Shown: positions 24,720 to 36,038 of the stretch, piece after piece | Numbering within the stretch: position 1 is the stretch's first letter | Layout of the letters: the number at the start of each line of letters is the position of its first letter | Source of the DNA: Micromonospora solifontis | GTDB lineage: Bacteria > Actinomycetota > Actinomycetes > Mycobacteriales > Micromonosporaceae | Length of the DNA stretch: 52,572 nucleotides | Direction of reading: 5' to 3' | NCBI RefSeq assembly: GCF_003725545.1 | Contig: NZ_RJLN01000037.1 | Location: forward strand, 1 to 52,572 | The notes under the pieces: model-generated | Seen by the model: only the letters and a program-made list of their open reading frames with translations | Database searches by the model: none | What the model was told of the DNA's origin: nothing | Translations under genes and position numbers: made by a program

Positions 24720-25679
24720 TCAGTCGCGGGCCCGCGGGTGGGCCGTCGCGTACACCTCACGCAGCCGTTCCACAGTGACCAACGTGTACACCTGGGTGGT
24801 GGTGACCGAGGCGTGGCCGAGCAGTTCCTGCACCACCCGGACGTCGGCCCCGCCGTCGAGCAGGTGGGTGGCGTACGAGTGGCGCAGGGTGTGCGGGGAG
24901 ACCGCGCCGGGGCCGGTCACCGGCAGGCCGGCCCGCTCGGCCGCGCCGCGCAGCACGGCCCACGCGCCCTGCCGGGTCAGCGGGCCACCCCGGGCGTTGA
25001 CGAAGACCGCCGGGGTGCCCCGGCCGGCGGCGAGCAGCGCCGGGCGGCCGCGGACCAGCCAGGCGCGCACCGCCGCCACGGCGTACCCGCCGATCGGGAC
25101 CAGGCGGGTGCGGCCGCCCTTGCCGCGCAGCAGCGCCGCGCCCTCGTCGAGGTCCAGGTCGTCCACGGCGGCGCCGACCGCCTCGGAGATGCGCGCGCCG
25201 GTGCCGTACAGGAACTCCAGCAGCGCCCGGTCGCGCAGCGCGCGGGGCGCGGTGTCGCCGGTGGCGGTGACCGGGCCGGCGGCCTCCAGCAGCCGGAGCA
25301 CGTCGTCGACGGGGAGCGCCCGGGGCAGCCGACGCGCCGGGGTGGGCGGGCGGACGTCGCGGGCGGGGTCGCCGCCGGCCAGCCCCTCGCGCACCGCGAA
25401 CCGGTGCAGGCCGCGCACGGCGCTGGCGGCCCGGGCGGCGGAGGAGACCGCGAGCGGCGGGTGCTCGGCGTCGCCGGCGCGCAGCCGGGCCAGGTGTCCC
25501 TCGATCTCCGCGGTGCCGACGGCGGCCAGGTCGGTCACCCCGGCGGCGGCCAGGGTGGCGAGGTAGCGGTCCAGGTCCCGGCGGTACGACGCGAGGGTGT
25601 TCGCGGCGAGTCCACGCTCGACGGTGAGGTGGTCCAGATAGCCCCGGACGGCACGGCGCAGGGCCGGCGCGGGCTCCAC
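24720..25679 (-). CDS. xerD: Site-specific tyrosine recombinase XerD
   Basis: 319 residues. The N-terminal SAM-like core-binding domain starts [20 protein letters not shown]. The catalytic domain shows the first Arg in [20 protein letters not shown], Lys in [14 protein letters not shown], the box II triad in [35 protein letters not shown] (second His and Tyr nucleophile). XerD, with XerC, resolves chromosome dimers at dif. No ATG or GTG exists before 25679; a CTG at 25712, overlapping the ald stop and preceded by GAGGTG, could be a non-canonical coupled start adding 11 residues. Confidence 0.95.
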   Translation of the reverse strand: MEPAPALRRAVRGYLDHLTVERGLAANTLASYRRDLDRYLATLAAAGVTDLAAVGTAEIEGHLARLRAGDAEHPPLAVSSAARAASAVRGLHRFAVREGLAGGDPARDVRPPTPARRLPRALPVDDVLRLLEAAGPVTATGDTAPRALRDRALLEFLYGTGARISEAVGAAVDDLDLDEGAALLRGKGGRTRLVPIGGYAVAAVRAWLVRGRPALLAAGRGTPAVFVNARGGPLTRQGAWAVLRGAAERAGLPVTGPGAVSPHTLRHSYATHLLDGGADVRVVQELLGHASVTTTQVYTLVTVERLREVYATAHPRARD

Positions 25680-25708
25680 GCCCGCGCCGGCCCGTTCCGT
25701 GGATGTGG

Positions 25709-26824
25709 TCAGCCCAGCACCTCGGCCAGCGGCAGCACGTCCATGCCGTGCGCCTCGGCGACCGGGCCGTAGACGACCTGGCCGGCGTGGGTGTTCAGGC
25801 CCAGGGCGAGGGCGGCGTCGTTGCGCAGCGCCTGCCGCCAGCCCTGGTTGGCCAGCTCCAGGGCGTACGGGAGGGTGACGTTGGTCAGCGCGTGGGTGCT
25901 GGTGTTCGGCACCGCGCCGGGCATGTTCGCCACGCAGTAGAAGATCGACTCGTGCACCTTGTAGACCGGGTCGGCGTGCGTGGTGGGGCGCGAGTCCTCG
26001 AAGCAGCCGCCCTGGTCGATGGCGATGTCGACGAGCACGCTGCCCGGCTTCATCCGGGAGACCAGCTCGTTGGAGATGAGCTTCGGGGCCTTCGCGCCCG
26101 GGACCAGCACCGCGCCGATGACCAGGTCGGCGTCGAGCACGGCCCGCTCGATCTCGTACGCGTTGGAGGCCACGGTCTGCAGGTGGCCGCGGTAGATGGC
26201 GTCGGCCTGGCGCAGCCGGGCCACGTTCTTGTCCAGCAGCAGCACCTCGGACTGCAGGCCCAGGGCGATGGCGGCGGCGTTCATGCCGGAGACGCCGGCG
26301 CCGATGACCACGGTCTTGGCCGCGTACACGCCGGAGACGCCGCCGGGCAGCACGCCCCGGCCGCCGCCGGTACGCATCATGTAGAAGGCGCCCACCTGCG
26401 GGGCGAGCCGGCCGGCCACCTCGGACATCGGGGCGAGCAGCGGCAGCGAACGGTCGGGCAGTTCGACGGTCTCGTACGCGATGCCGGTGACCTTGCGGTC
26501 GATCAGCGCGTCGGTGCACTCCTTGGAGGCGGCCAGGTGCAGGTAGGTGAAGAGCACCTGCCCCTCGCGCATGCGATGGTACTCCTCGGCGATCGGCTCC
26601 TTGACCTTGAGCACCAGCTCGGCGGCGTCCCAGACCTCGTCGGCGGTGCCGAGGATCTTCGCGCCGGCGGCGGCGAACTCGTCGTCGGTGATGCTGGACC
26701 CGACGCCCGCGCCGGACTCGACGAACACCTCGTGGCCGTGGCGGGTGAACTCGTTGACGCCCGCGGGGGTGATCGCCACGCGATACTCGTGGTTCTTGAC
26801 CTCGCGGGGGATTCCGACCTTCAC
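25709..26824 (-). CDS. ald: Alanine dehydrogenase
   Basis: 371 residues, the exact family length. It begins [20 protein letters not shown], carries the pyruvate-binding Lys region ([20 protein letters not shown]), and has the NAD fold in [19 protein letters not shown] and [20 protein letters not shown]. The enzyme interconverts L-alanine and pyruvate with NAD. The GTG start has GAAGGTG upstream. A 95-base leader could start from a minus-strand TAGACT at 26924-26919. It may be co-transcribed with xerD 29 bases downstream. It does not belong to the mycobacterial version of this cluster. Confidence 0.98.
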   Translation of the reverse strand: MKVGIPREVKNHEYRVAITPAGVNEFTRHGHEVFVESGAGVGSSITDDEFAAAGAKILGTADEVWDAAELVLKVKEPIAEEYHRMREGQVLFTYLHLAASKECTDALIDRKVTGIAYETVELPDRSLPLLAPMSEVAGRLAPQVGAFYMMRTGGGRGVLPGGVSGVYAAKTVVIGAGVSGMNAAAIALGLQSEVLLLDKNVARLRQADAIYRGHLQTVASNAYEIERAVLDADLVIGAVLVPGAKAPKLISNELVSRMKPGSVLVDIAIDQGGCFEDSRPTTHADPVYKVHESIFYCVANMPGAVPNTSTHALTNVTLPYALELANQGWRQALRNDAALALGLNTHAGQVVYGPVAEAHGMDVLPLAEVLG

Positions 26825-26977
26825 GATGCAGACACCTTCCTTCGGGGTAGCTCACCCCCGAACGCTCGGCGCCGCGGCGGCCCCTTTGCCGACGCGGTCC
26901 ACCGGTCCCGCCGGCGGCAGTCTAGGCGCGTGGGAACTGCCCGGAGGCCAGCACAGTGACATCCGGTGCCCGGTCGT

Positions 26978-26994
26978 CCTGACGATGTGTCAGG
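26978..26994. promoter_or_regulatory. Inverted repeat between ald and the TM2 gene
   Basis: CCTGAC (26978-26983) and GTCAGG (26989-26994) form a perfect dyad with a 5-base spacer in the 291-base divergent intergenic region. It could be a regulator site for ald (often induced by alanine or by redox stress), but no regulator gene is nearby. The rest of the gap holds no gene. Confidence 0.35.
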
Positions 26995-27101
26995 CGTGAA
27001 CCGGGCTGGGCGGTGGAGACCACCTCAGCCGTCAGGACAATGTTCGGTAAATATCGTCCCACCGTCGGAGCGGCGGTGCGGACAGGACGGCAGTGGATCA
27101 C

Positions 27102-27107
27102 TAAGGT
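27102..27107 (+). promoter_or_regulatory. Possible -10 box of the TM2 gene
   Basis: TAAGGT ends 8 bases before the ATG at 27116, and GGACAG lies 16 bases further upstream (27080-27085). AAGGTG in the same stretch could instead be a ribosome-binding site, so leaderless or short-leader transcription cannot be separated by eye. Confidence 0.4.
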
Positions 27108-27115
27108 GTCCGCTC

Positions 27116-27370
27116 ATGACCACTCCTCCTTACCAGCAGTATCCCCAGGGCGTCTCCGACAAGAGCAAGGTCGTCGCGGGCATCCTGCAGATCCTCCTTG
27201 GCGGGTTCGGTGTCGGCCGGTTCTACATGGGCGACACCAAGACCGGCGTGATCCAGCTCGTGGTGACCATCGTGACCTGCGGTCTCGGCGGCATCTGGGG
27301 CCTGATCGACGGCATCCTGATCCTGGTCAACGGCGGTGTCGACGGCCAGGGCCGCCCGCTGCGCGACTGA
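27116..27370 (+). CDS. TM2 domain-containing membrane protein
   Basis: 84 residues. A short Pro/Gln/Tyr N terminus (MTTPPYQQYPQG) precedes the TM2 domain: KSKVVAGILQILLGGFGVGR, FYMGDTKTGVIQLVVTIVTC, GIWGLIDGILILVNGG. The GRFYMG turn and the W-x-x-ID are the family signature, with two closely spaced helices. Members are small membrane proteins with no agreed function. The gene ends just before a strong bidirectional terminator shared with the NUDIX gene. Confidence 0.93.
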   Translation: MTTPPYQQYPQGVSDKSKVVAGILQILLGGFGVGRFYMGDTKTGVIQLVVTIVTCGLGGIWGLIDGILILVNGGVDGQGRPLRD

Positions 27371-27384
27371 GCGCGGGCAGACGG

Positions 27385-27423
27385 GGAGGGGCCGCGCGGT
27401 GCTCAGCACCGCGCGGCCCCTCC
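27385..27423. terminator. Bidirectional terminator (19-base perfect arms)
   Basis: GGAGGGGCCGCGCGGTGCT at 27385-27403 is perfectly complementary to 27405-27423, with a single C between; the real loop would be about 5 bases. It lies between the convergent TM2 and NUDIX genes. There is no T-run, as is common in high-GC actinobacteria. Confidence 0.85.
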
Positions 27424-27438
27424 GTGGTCCGGTCCCGC

Positions 27439-29846
<2,408 letters not shown>

Positions 29847-29948
29847 TCAGCCAAGTGATCACGCGATCCACGGGATTCCACGGTAACACCTCTTCCGGCC
29901 CTGGCCGGTGTCGCACCCGCCGTCGCCGCACGTGAATCCGGTTTTGGC

Positions 29949-32300
29949 TCAGCCGGCACGCATCCGCGTCGATGCCGGGCGGGCCTGGGTGGGCACCTGC
30001 GCCCCGGCGGTCCCGCCCGCCGTCCCGGCCTCCCCGTCATCCTCGGCGGCGCGCCCCGGCACCGGATCGGACGGGTCGTCGTCGCCGTCCGGCCGGGCGG
30101 CGCCCTCCGGATCGGCGGGGCGCCCGGCGCGGCCGCCGTCCGGGTGGTCCCCGCCGCCGCTGGGTCCGCCGGCCGGGCCCTCCTCCCCCGGCCGCCCGCC
30201 GCCCGGCAGGGTGCGGTCGGTGGAGTGGTCCAGCACCCGCAGCGCGGCGAGCGCCGCCATCGGCACCACCAGGGCGCCCGCCGCGCCGGCCACGTCCAGC
30301 GCCGAGCCGCCCAGCAGGCCGCCGAGGGCGGCCGCCACGGCGGTGCCGGCCATCGCGGCCCGGATCGCCGGGTAGATGCCGAACAGCCGCATCAGCCCGC
30401 CCCAGGGCTGGTAGAGCGCGAGCCAGACCAGCGCCGCCCCGGCCAGGGCCAGCACGGTGAGCGGGCTGTTCACCAGGGTCTCCACGTTCGCGCTGCTGGC
30501 CCGGTGGACGGTGAGGCCGCCCGTGCCGTCGCCCACGGCGGCGAGGAACCGGCCGACGCTGCCCCGCTCGGCCGCCGGACGGCGCAGGTCCACCACCGCG
30601 AAGCCGATCATCACCGCCAGGCCGGCCATGGTGGCCCAGGCCAGCCGGCTGATCGTCAACCAGCCCCCGGAGCAGATCGCGGCCGCGACACTGACCCCGG
30701 CGGTGAGCGCGATCGCGCCGACCGAGTCCGCGCCGAGGTACGGGCTGCCGACGATCACCACGGCGGCCCCGCCGACCAGCACCATCACCATCGGCCGCCA
30801 GGGCCGGCGGACCCGCTGGGCGAGCCAGCCGCCGCAGAGCAGCGACCCGGCGATGAACACGCCCAGCCCGATGGTGCCCAGGCCCGAGTAGCGGCCGCCC
30901 TCCAGCGCCGAGTAGCCGACCACCCCGTTGAGCTGCAGTCGGGAGCCGGTGAGCACGTCCACGCCGACCACCAGGGTGGCCAGGCCGGCGACCGCGCCGA
31001 GCGGGCCGAGGGTGCTGCCGTGCCCGGGACTGAACCGGACCGCGGCCGTGCCGCCGACGATCAGCAGCGCGGTGACCACCCCGAACCACCAGCCGGCCTG
31101 CGATCCCCGCCACCAGGGCACCGCGTCGGCGAGCAGGGCCGCCGGCACCGCCAACGCGGCGGCGACCAGCAGCAGCTCGACCACCGCCACCACCCGCCGG
31201 GACACCGGCTCGGGGCCGTACGGGCCGGCGTGCCGGCGGGCCCGGCGCAGCAGCGGCAGCACCGCGACGGCGAGGGCCACCTGGGCGGCGGCGAGGAGGG
31301 TGAAGAACCAGCCGGCCACCCGACGCTGGGCGCCGGCCTCCCGGTCGGCGTCGGCCGGCTGGTCGATCGCCGTGCGCAGGTCGGCCGGGCGGCCGCCGAC
31401 GGAGACCGCGGGACGGCCGAGGAAGAGCCGCTCGGGCATCGGCCGGCCCAGCGCCTCCAGGGCGGTGGGGGCCAGGTCGACCAGTTGCAGATAGCCCTCC
31501 CGCGCGGTGCTCGGCGAGGTCAGCCAGCCGCGCTCCCAGCCGGGACCGTCGGCGACCGCCACGTGCAGCCGGGACGGCGTCTCGGTGTCGGAGACCCCGG
31601 CGACCAGCACCAGCGAGCGGGGCGGCCGGGCGGCGAGCACCCGGGCGAGCTGCGCGTCGGCCTGCCGCGCCTGCGCCGCCCGTACCGTCGGGTCGTCGGC
31701 GTCGACGGTGCCCAGGTCGACGATGCTGAGCACGCACGAGCCGAGCAGTGCGGCCGGGTCGGCGGGCAGGACCGGCGCGTACCGGTCGACCCGGCCGAAG
31801 GGCCGGGCGGCGGCCACCGCCGCGCCCGGGCCGACCGCGACCGAGCAGCGCACGGATTCCGACAGCGCGCCGGGCGTGGCGCCCCAGGCCAGCTTGTCCT
31901 GGTTGTAGGCGACGACGCTCTGCTGGTCGGGCAGGTTCGCGCCGATCCCGTCGGGCTGCTCCACGGTCACCCCGGTGGCCGGGCAGCCACCCACCCGGTT
32001 GCTGCCCTGCCAGGCGGCGAAGTTGCCCGCGCCGAGGGTGAGCCAGCCGTCGACCGGGCAGGTGGGCCGGTGCGCCGAACGCACCGAGAGCGAGCCGATC
32101 GACCCCTGCTCGGCCATCCGCCACAGCGTCGGGGTGTGCTGCGGGTCCACGTCCTCCCAGCGCAGCCCGGCGACGCCGGCCAGCACCACGAAGTCGGCGC
32201 TGCGCTTCGGGCCGCCGTTGTCCGGGCGGGCGGCCAGCGCGGTGACGCCGAGCGCCACCACGACGAGGGTCAGCAGGACCGGCGTGAGTCTGCGCAGCAT
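29949..32300 (-). CDS. Alkaline-phosphatase-like multi-pass membrane protein
   Basis: 783 residues. After one N-terminal helix (LTPVLLTLVVVALGVTALAA), residues about 35-320 form an extracytoplasmic domain with the look of the alkaline phosphatase superfamily: VVLAGVAGLRWEDVDPQHTP, then TCPVDGWLTLGAGN (a Thr/Ser nucleophile candidate) and LQLVDLAPTALEALG. About ten membrane helices follow (335-690), then a disordered Gly/Asp/Pro tail of about 80 residues. No enzymatic activity is established for such proteins. The ATG overlaps the glycosyltransferase stop by one base (TGATG), tying it to the envelope operon. A transferase or regulator acting on lipid-linked glycans is an inference from context. 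Confidence 0.75.
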   Translation of the reverse strand: MLRRLTPVLLTLVVVALGVTALAARPDNGGPKRSADFVVLAGVAGLRWEDVDPQHTPTLWRMAEQGSIGSLSVRSAHRPTCPVDGWLTLGAGNFAAWQGSNRVGGCPATGVTVEQPDGIGANLPDQQSVVAYNQDKLAWGATPGALSESVRCSVAVGPGAAVAAARPFGRVDRYAPVLPADPAALLGSCVLSIVDLGTVDADDPTVRAAQARQADAQLARVLAARPPRSLVLVAGVSDTETPSRLHVAVADGPGWERGWLTSPSTAREGYLQLVDLAPTALEALGRPMPERLFLGRPAVSVGGRPADLRTAIDQPADADREAGAQRRVAGWFFTLLAAAQVALAVAVLPLLRRARRHAGPYGPEPVSRRVVAVVELLLVAAALAVPAALLADAVPWWRGSQAGWWFGVVTALLIVGGTAAVRFSPGHGSTLGPLGAVAGLATLVVGVDVLTGSRLQLNGVVGYSALEGGRYSGLGTIGLGVFIAGSLLCGGWLAQRVRRPWRPMVMVLVGGAAVVIVGSPYLGADSVGAIALTAGVSVAAAICSGGWLTISRLAWATMAGLAVMIGFAVVDLRRPAAERGSVGRFLAAVGDGTGGLTVHRASSANVETLVNSPLTVLALAGAALVWLALYQPWGGLMRLFGIYPAIRAAMAGTAVAAALGGLLGGSALDVAGAAGALVVPMAALAALRVLDHSTDRTLPGGGRPGEEGPAGGPSGGGDHPDGGRAGRPADPEGAARPDGDDDPSDPVPGRAAEDDGEAGTAGGTAGAQVPTQARPASTRMRAG

Positions 32301-33433
32301 CAGCGGGTCCTCGATGACGGCTCGGGCGCCAGCTCGGCGTAGACGTCGACCAGGGCGGCCACGGTGTCCGCCTCGGTCGGCCAGGTCGCGGCCCGGGCGG
32401 CGCCCCGGCGGGCCAGCTCGGCCCGGCGGGCGTCGTCGTCCAGCAGGTCGCGGACGGCCACGTCGACCGCGTCGACGTCGCCCGGTGGGATCAGCAGCGC
32501 ATCGTCGCCGATCAGCTCCGGCAGGCCGCCCACGGCGGTCGCCACCAGGGGTACGCCGGCGCGCAGCGCCTCCTGGGCGAAGAGCTGCCGGGCCTCCCAG
32601 TCGCTGGTGACCACGGCCAGGTCGGCCCCGGCGAGCAGGTCGGCCACGTCGGTGCGGTGCCCGAGCAGGGTCACCGGGGCCCGGGCCGCCGAGATCCGCG
32701 CGGCGAGCTGAAGGTACGCGGGCCCGCTGCCGGCGATCACCACGGCCGGCGCCGGATTCCGGGTACGCCAGCGGGCGGCAGCGTCGACCAGGATGTCGTA
32801 CCGCTTCTGCGGGTGCAGCCGGCCCACCGAGAGGATCAGCGGCCGGTCCGGGCCGACCCCGAACTCGGCGCGGACGGCGGCCCGGCGGCGGCGCGGTGCG
32901 GGCAGCGCCGGCGCGGCGACCGGGGCGAGTCGGGCGTCGGCGGCGCCCAGCGCGGCGGTCCGCTCCACCAGGTCGGCGGAGGCGCCCAGGGCGATCCGGA
33001 CGTTGCGGGCGACGATCCGTTCGACGAGCCGGGACAGCCCGCCGCGCACCCCTCGGGCGAGGACGGCGTTGTGCCAGGTCACCACGACCGGCGCGGCCGG
33101 CCGGGCGAGGACGGCGACCAGGCCGGCCCGCAGCCCGTGCGCGTGCACCACGTCCACCGGGGTGTCGGCCAGGGCCTTGCGCAGCGCGGCGACCGCCCGG
33201 GCGTCGGCCGGGGTGGGGCTGGCCGGGATCTCCACCGGGGTGAACCGCGCGCCGGTCGCGGTGAAATCGAACTGGTCCTGGGTGGCGGCCGGGCCGCAGA
33301 CCAGCACCGACGCGCCGCCCTCGGTGAGCCCCCGGGCCAGCGAGCGGACGTGCTGCCCCACGCCACCGGTGCTGGAGGCGAGTACCAGGGCGACCGAGCC
33401 GGGCCAGCGCGGCGTCGACGAGGCGTCCGTCAT
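32300..33433 (-). CDS. Glycosyltransferase family 4 protein
   Basis: 377 residues in GT-B fold. The N-terminal domain has the Gly-rich GGVGQHVRSLARGLTEGGAS and DVVHAHGLRAGLVAVLARPA. The C-terminal domain has RPLILSVGRLHPQKRYDILV and the nucleotide-sugar motif FAQEALRAGVPLVATAVGGL, then PELIGDDALL. The donor and acceptor are unknown. Overlap by 4 bases with murJ (ATGA) and by 1 base with the membrane protein downstream shows it is part of one translational unit. Sequential glycosylation of a polyprenyl-linked precursor made by the MraY-like protein is a reasonable hypothesis. Confidence 0.93.
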   Translation of the reverse strand: MTDASSTPRWPGSVALVLASSTGGVGQHVRSLARGLTEGGASVLVCGPAATQDQFDFTATGARFTPVEIPASPTPADARAVAALRKALADTPVDVVHAHGLRAGLVAVLARPAAPVVVTWHNAVLARGVRGGLSRLVERIVARNVRIALGASADLVERTAALGAADARLAPVAAPALPAPRRRRAAVRAEFGVGPDRPLILSVGRLHPQKRYDILVDAAARWRTRNPAPAVVIAGSGPAYLQLAARISAARAPVTLLGHRTDVADLLAGADLAVVTSDWEARQLFAQEALRAGVPLVATAVGGLPELIGDDALLIPPGDVDAVDVAVRDLLDDDARRAELARRGAARAATWPTEADTVAALVDVYAELAPEPSSRTR

Positions 33434-35112
33434 GAGGACATGCTCTCCTTCCCGTCGCCCCGTCCCGAAGCGTGGTCGGTCGGCGTGTCGTCCGATCCGC
33501 CCGTCGGGCGGTGCCGCCGGAGCCGGCGGGCCACGGCGGCGAGCAGCGGCCGGACGTCGCGTGCGTCGGTCAGCCAGGCTACGGCGAGGAACAGGGCGCC
33601 GACCACGGCCCCGGACAGCATGCCCTGCACCAGGGCCTGCGCCGTCGTCGGGGTCCCGCTGGCGAGCCAGCGGGAGGTGGCCGCGCCACCGAGCCCGGCG
33701 ACGGCGGCGGCGAGCAGGCCGCCGGCCCCGGCCCGGCCCACGCCGGCCAGCGCGGCCCGCCCCGCGGAGCGCAGCACGGCGGCCACCAGCAGGGCGCCGA
33801 GCACCAGCATGCCGGCGGAGGTGGCGAGGGTCACCGCGAGCAACCGGTCGGCCAGCGGCAGGGCGTGCCCGAGCAGGACCGCCAGGGCCGGCACGGTCAG
33901 CCAGCCGACCGCGGTGGCGAAGGTCGCCGCCCGGGTCTCGCCGCGGGCGTAGAGCGCCCGGGTGAGCACCGCGAACAGGCCGTAGCCGAGCAGGCCGGGG
34001 GCGAAGCCGGCGATGCCGGCCGCCGCCGTGCGGGCCGCTTCCCCGGTGAAGAAGAAGTGCCCGACCGGGACCGCCGTGCCGACCAGGGCGGCGGCGCCGA
34101 GCAGGCTGAACAGCACCACGCCGCGGACCGCCGGGGCGAGAGTGCGCCGGTAGGTGGCCTCGTCGCCGGCCGAGCGCGCCGCCGCCAGGGTCGGGTAGGC
34201 GGCCACCGCGAGCGGCACCGCGAGCACCGACCAGGGCAGGAAGTAGATGGTCTGCGCGAGGTTGTAGCTGCCCAGGTTGGCCTTCGCCCCGTAGGAGACC
34301 TGGTTGAGGGTCACGATCAGGGCGACCTGCTGGGCGGCGACGGTCACCAGCCCGGCGACGGCCAACCCGCCCACCCGGGCCCGGGCCTCGGCGGGAAACC
34401 GGAAACCCGGCCGCAGCGGCAGCCGCAGCCGGCGCAGCGGGATCAGCAGGGAGAGCGAGAGCACCACCACCCCGAGCGTGGTGCCGCCGGAGAGCAGCAG
34501 CTCGCCACCCGGGCTCACCTCCCCCACCGTGGCCAGGCGCCCCTCGACGGCGGTGAAGCCGAGGTAGACGGCGATGACGGTGACGCTGGACAGCAGCGGG
34601 GCGAGCACCGGCCAGGCGAACCGGCGGTGCGCCTGCAGCACCCCGGTGAGCACGATGCCGACCCCGTAGAGCGGCAGCTGGGGGGCGAACACCCGGAGCA
34701 TCCGCGCCCCGACCTGCTGCTGGACCTCGCTGAGGCCGGACCCCTGCAGCGCGATCAGCGGGTCGGCGAGGAGCGCGACCAGCACGGCGAGCGGCACCAG
34801 CAGGGCGAGCACCCAGGTGAGCAGGGCGCCCGTGGTGGCGGCCACGGCCCGCCGGTCGCCCCGCTCGGCAGCCGCCGCGAGCAGCGGGACGACGAGGCTG
34901 GCCAGCGCGCCGCCGGCCACGATCTCGAAGATGAAGTTGGGGACGTTGTTCGCGATCAGGTACGCGCCGCCCAGATCGGTGGGGGCGAGCGTCCAGGTGA
35001 AGGCGGCGGTCCGGCCGAAGCCGGCGAGCCGGCTGACCACGGTGAGGACGGCGATGAGGGCGGCTGCTCCGGCCACACGGCCGGTGCCGGCGAGGGGTGC
35101 CGGTTTTGTCAC
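33430..35112 (-). CDS. murJ: MurJ-type lipid II flippase (MOP superfamily)
   Basis: 560 residues with about 14 helices. MurJ landmarks: AALIAVLTVVSRLAGFGRTA at the N terminus (the R-x-x-G-x-x-R element of TM1), NVPNFIFEIVAGGALASLVV, and SYNLAQTIYFLPWSVLAVPL in TM7-8, followed by AAYPTLAAARSAGDEATYRR. It likely flips a lipid-linked glycan across the membrane. Actinobacteria often carry several MurJ homologues; the main one (mviN in mycobacteria) lies elsewhere with an extra extracellular domain, so this could be a paralogue for a different lipid-linked substrate. The start is GTG at 35112, two bases before the stop of the MraY-like gene. Confidence 0.88.
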   Translation of the reverse strand: MTKPAPLAGTGRVAGAAALIAVLTVVSRLAGFGRTAAFTWTLAPTDLGGAYLIANNVPNFIFEIVAGGALASLVVPLLAAAAERGDRRAVAATTGALLTWVLALLVPLAVLVALLADPLIALQGSGLSEVQQQVGARMLRVFAPQLPLYGVGIVLTGVLQAHRRFAWPVLAPLLSSVTVIAVYLGFTAVEGRLATVGEVSPGGELLLSGGTTLGVVVLSLSLLIPLRRLRLPLRPGFRFPAEARARVGGLAVAGLVTVAAQQVALIVTLNQVSYGAKANLGSYNLAQTIYFLPWSVLAVPLAVAAYPTLAAARSAGDEATYRRTLAPAVRGVVLFSLLGAAALVGTAVPVGHFFFTGEAARTAAAGIAGFAPGLLGYGLFAVLTRALYARGETRAATFATAVGWLTVPALAVLLGHALPLADRLLAVTLATSAGMLVLGALLVAAVLRSAGRAALAGVGRAGAGGLLAAAVAGLGGAATSRWLASGTPTTAQALVQGMLSGAVVGALFLAVAWLTDARDVRPLLAAVARRLRRHRPTGGSDDTPTDHASGRGDGKESMSS

Positions 35113-35113
35113 G

Positions 35114-35977
35114 TCAGTCCGCGAGCCGGCCCAGCGCGTCGAGTTCCCGCAGCCCCGGGGTTTGCTGGATCACCTGGGTGAAGCTGACCTTCTCGCTGGC
35201 GGCGGTGAGCGCGGCGACCACGGCCAGCACGCCGGCCCGGCCGAGCGGGCCGGTGCGCGCGGCCAGGCTGACGCCGAGCAGCGCGCCGAGGGCGTTGGCG
35301 CCGCTGTCGCCGAGCATCACCCGCTCGTCGAGGTCCTCGCCGACCAGCGCCGCGGCGGCCCCGACCGCGCCCGCGGCGATGCCGCCGTACGGGCCGCCGG
35401 TCAGCGGCGCGCCGAGCAGCAGGCCGGACTTGAGCGCCCGGCCGGGACGCAGGTCGAGCAGGTTGAGCAGGTTGGCGGTGCCGGCCACCACGCCGGCGCC
35501 GAGCAGCACGTCGATCCCGCGGCCGAGCACGCCGGCGCGCTGCCGGCGCGGGTGGGCGGCGACCCGCCGGTCGGCGGCGAGCAGCGCGGCCGCGCCGAGG
35601 CCGGCCGCACCCACCCCGGCGATCTTGACGAGGCCGGCGGTGACCCGCCCCTCGCGCAGCGCGGCGAGGTGCCCGGCGAAGCCCTTGGCGGCCTTCTGCT
35701 CGGGACGCGCTCCGACGATGTCGTCGTAGAGCCCGACGGTGCCGGCGCCCACCCCGGCGAGCAGCGCGGCGGCGCCGGCCGGGGCGCTACCCGCGCCGAG
35801 CGCGCCGGCGGTGGCGGCCCCGACGGCCAGGGCCGGCCCGGCGGCCAGGGTGACCGTGCGGCCCCGGAAGTTGGTCCGCTCCAGGGCCGGCGCGGCCGGG
35901 GAGGTCCGCACCTCCCGTAGCACGTAGCGGGCGGCGACCGCCCCGGCGCCGACGGCCAGCAGCCGACCCAGTCTCAC
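35114..35977 (-). CDS. MraY/WecA-like polyprenyl-phosphate sugar transferase homologue
   Basis: 287 residues, about ten helices. It keeps three MraY/WecA signatures: GLYDDIVG (the Asp-Asp loop), TANLLNLLDLRPGRALKSG (N-x-x-N-x-x-D-G-like loop) and MLGDSGANALGALLG. The histidine cluster of the final cytoplasmic loop is missing; the C terminus instead reads SFTQVIQQTPGLRELDALGR. It is shorter than MraY (about 360 residues). The GTG at 35977 has GGAGGG upstream; the open frame to 36079 is not conserved. It may be an active phospho-sugar transferase with unusual specificity or a degenerate relative. It is co-operonic with murJ and steB. Confidence 0.75.
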   Translation of the reverse strand: MRLGRLLAVGAGAVAARYVLREVRTSPAAPALERTNFRGRTVTLAAGPALAVGAATAGALGAGSAPAGAAALLAGVGAGTVGLYDDIVGARPEQKAAKGFAGHLAALREGRVTAGLVKIAGVGAAGLGAAALLAADRRVAAHPRRQRAGVLGRGIDVLLGAGVVAGTANLLNLLDLRPGRALKSGLLLGAPLTGGPYGGIAAGAVGAAAALVGEDLDERVMLGDSGANALGALLGVSLAARTGPLGRAGVLAVVAALTAASEKVSFTQVIQQTPGLRELDALGRLAD

Positions 35978-36038
35978 GCGAACCCTCCGATCCGGAATCC
36001 CAGCGCGACGCGGTACGGACCGGACACCGGCCCCGCGG

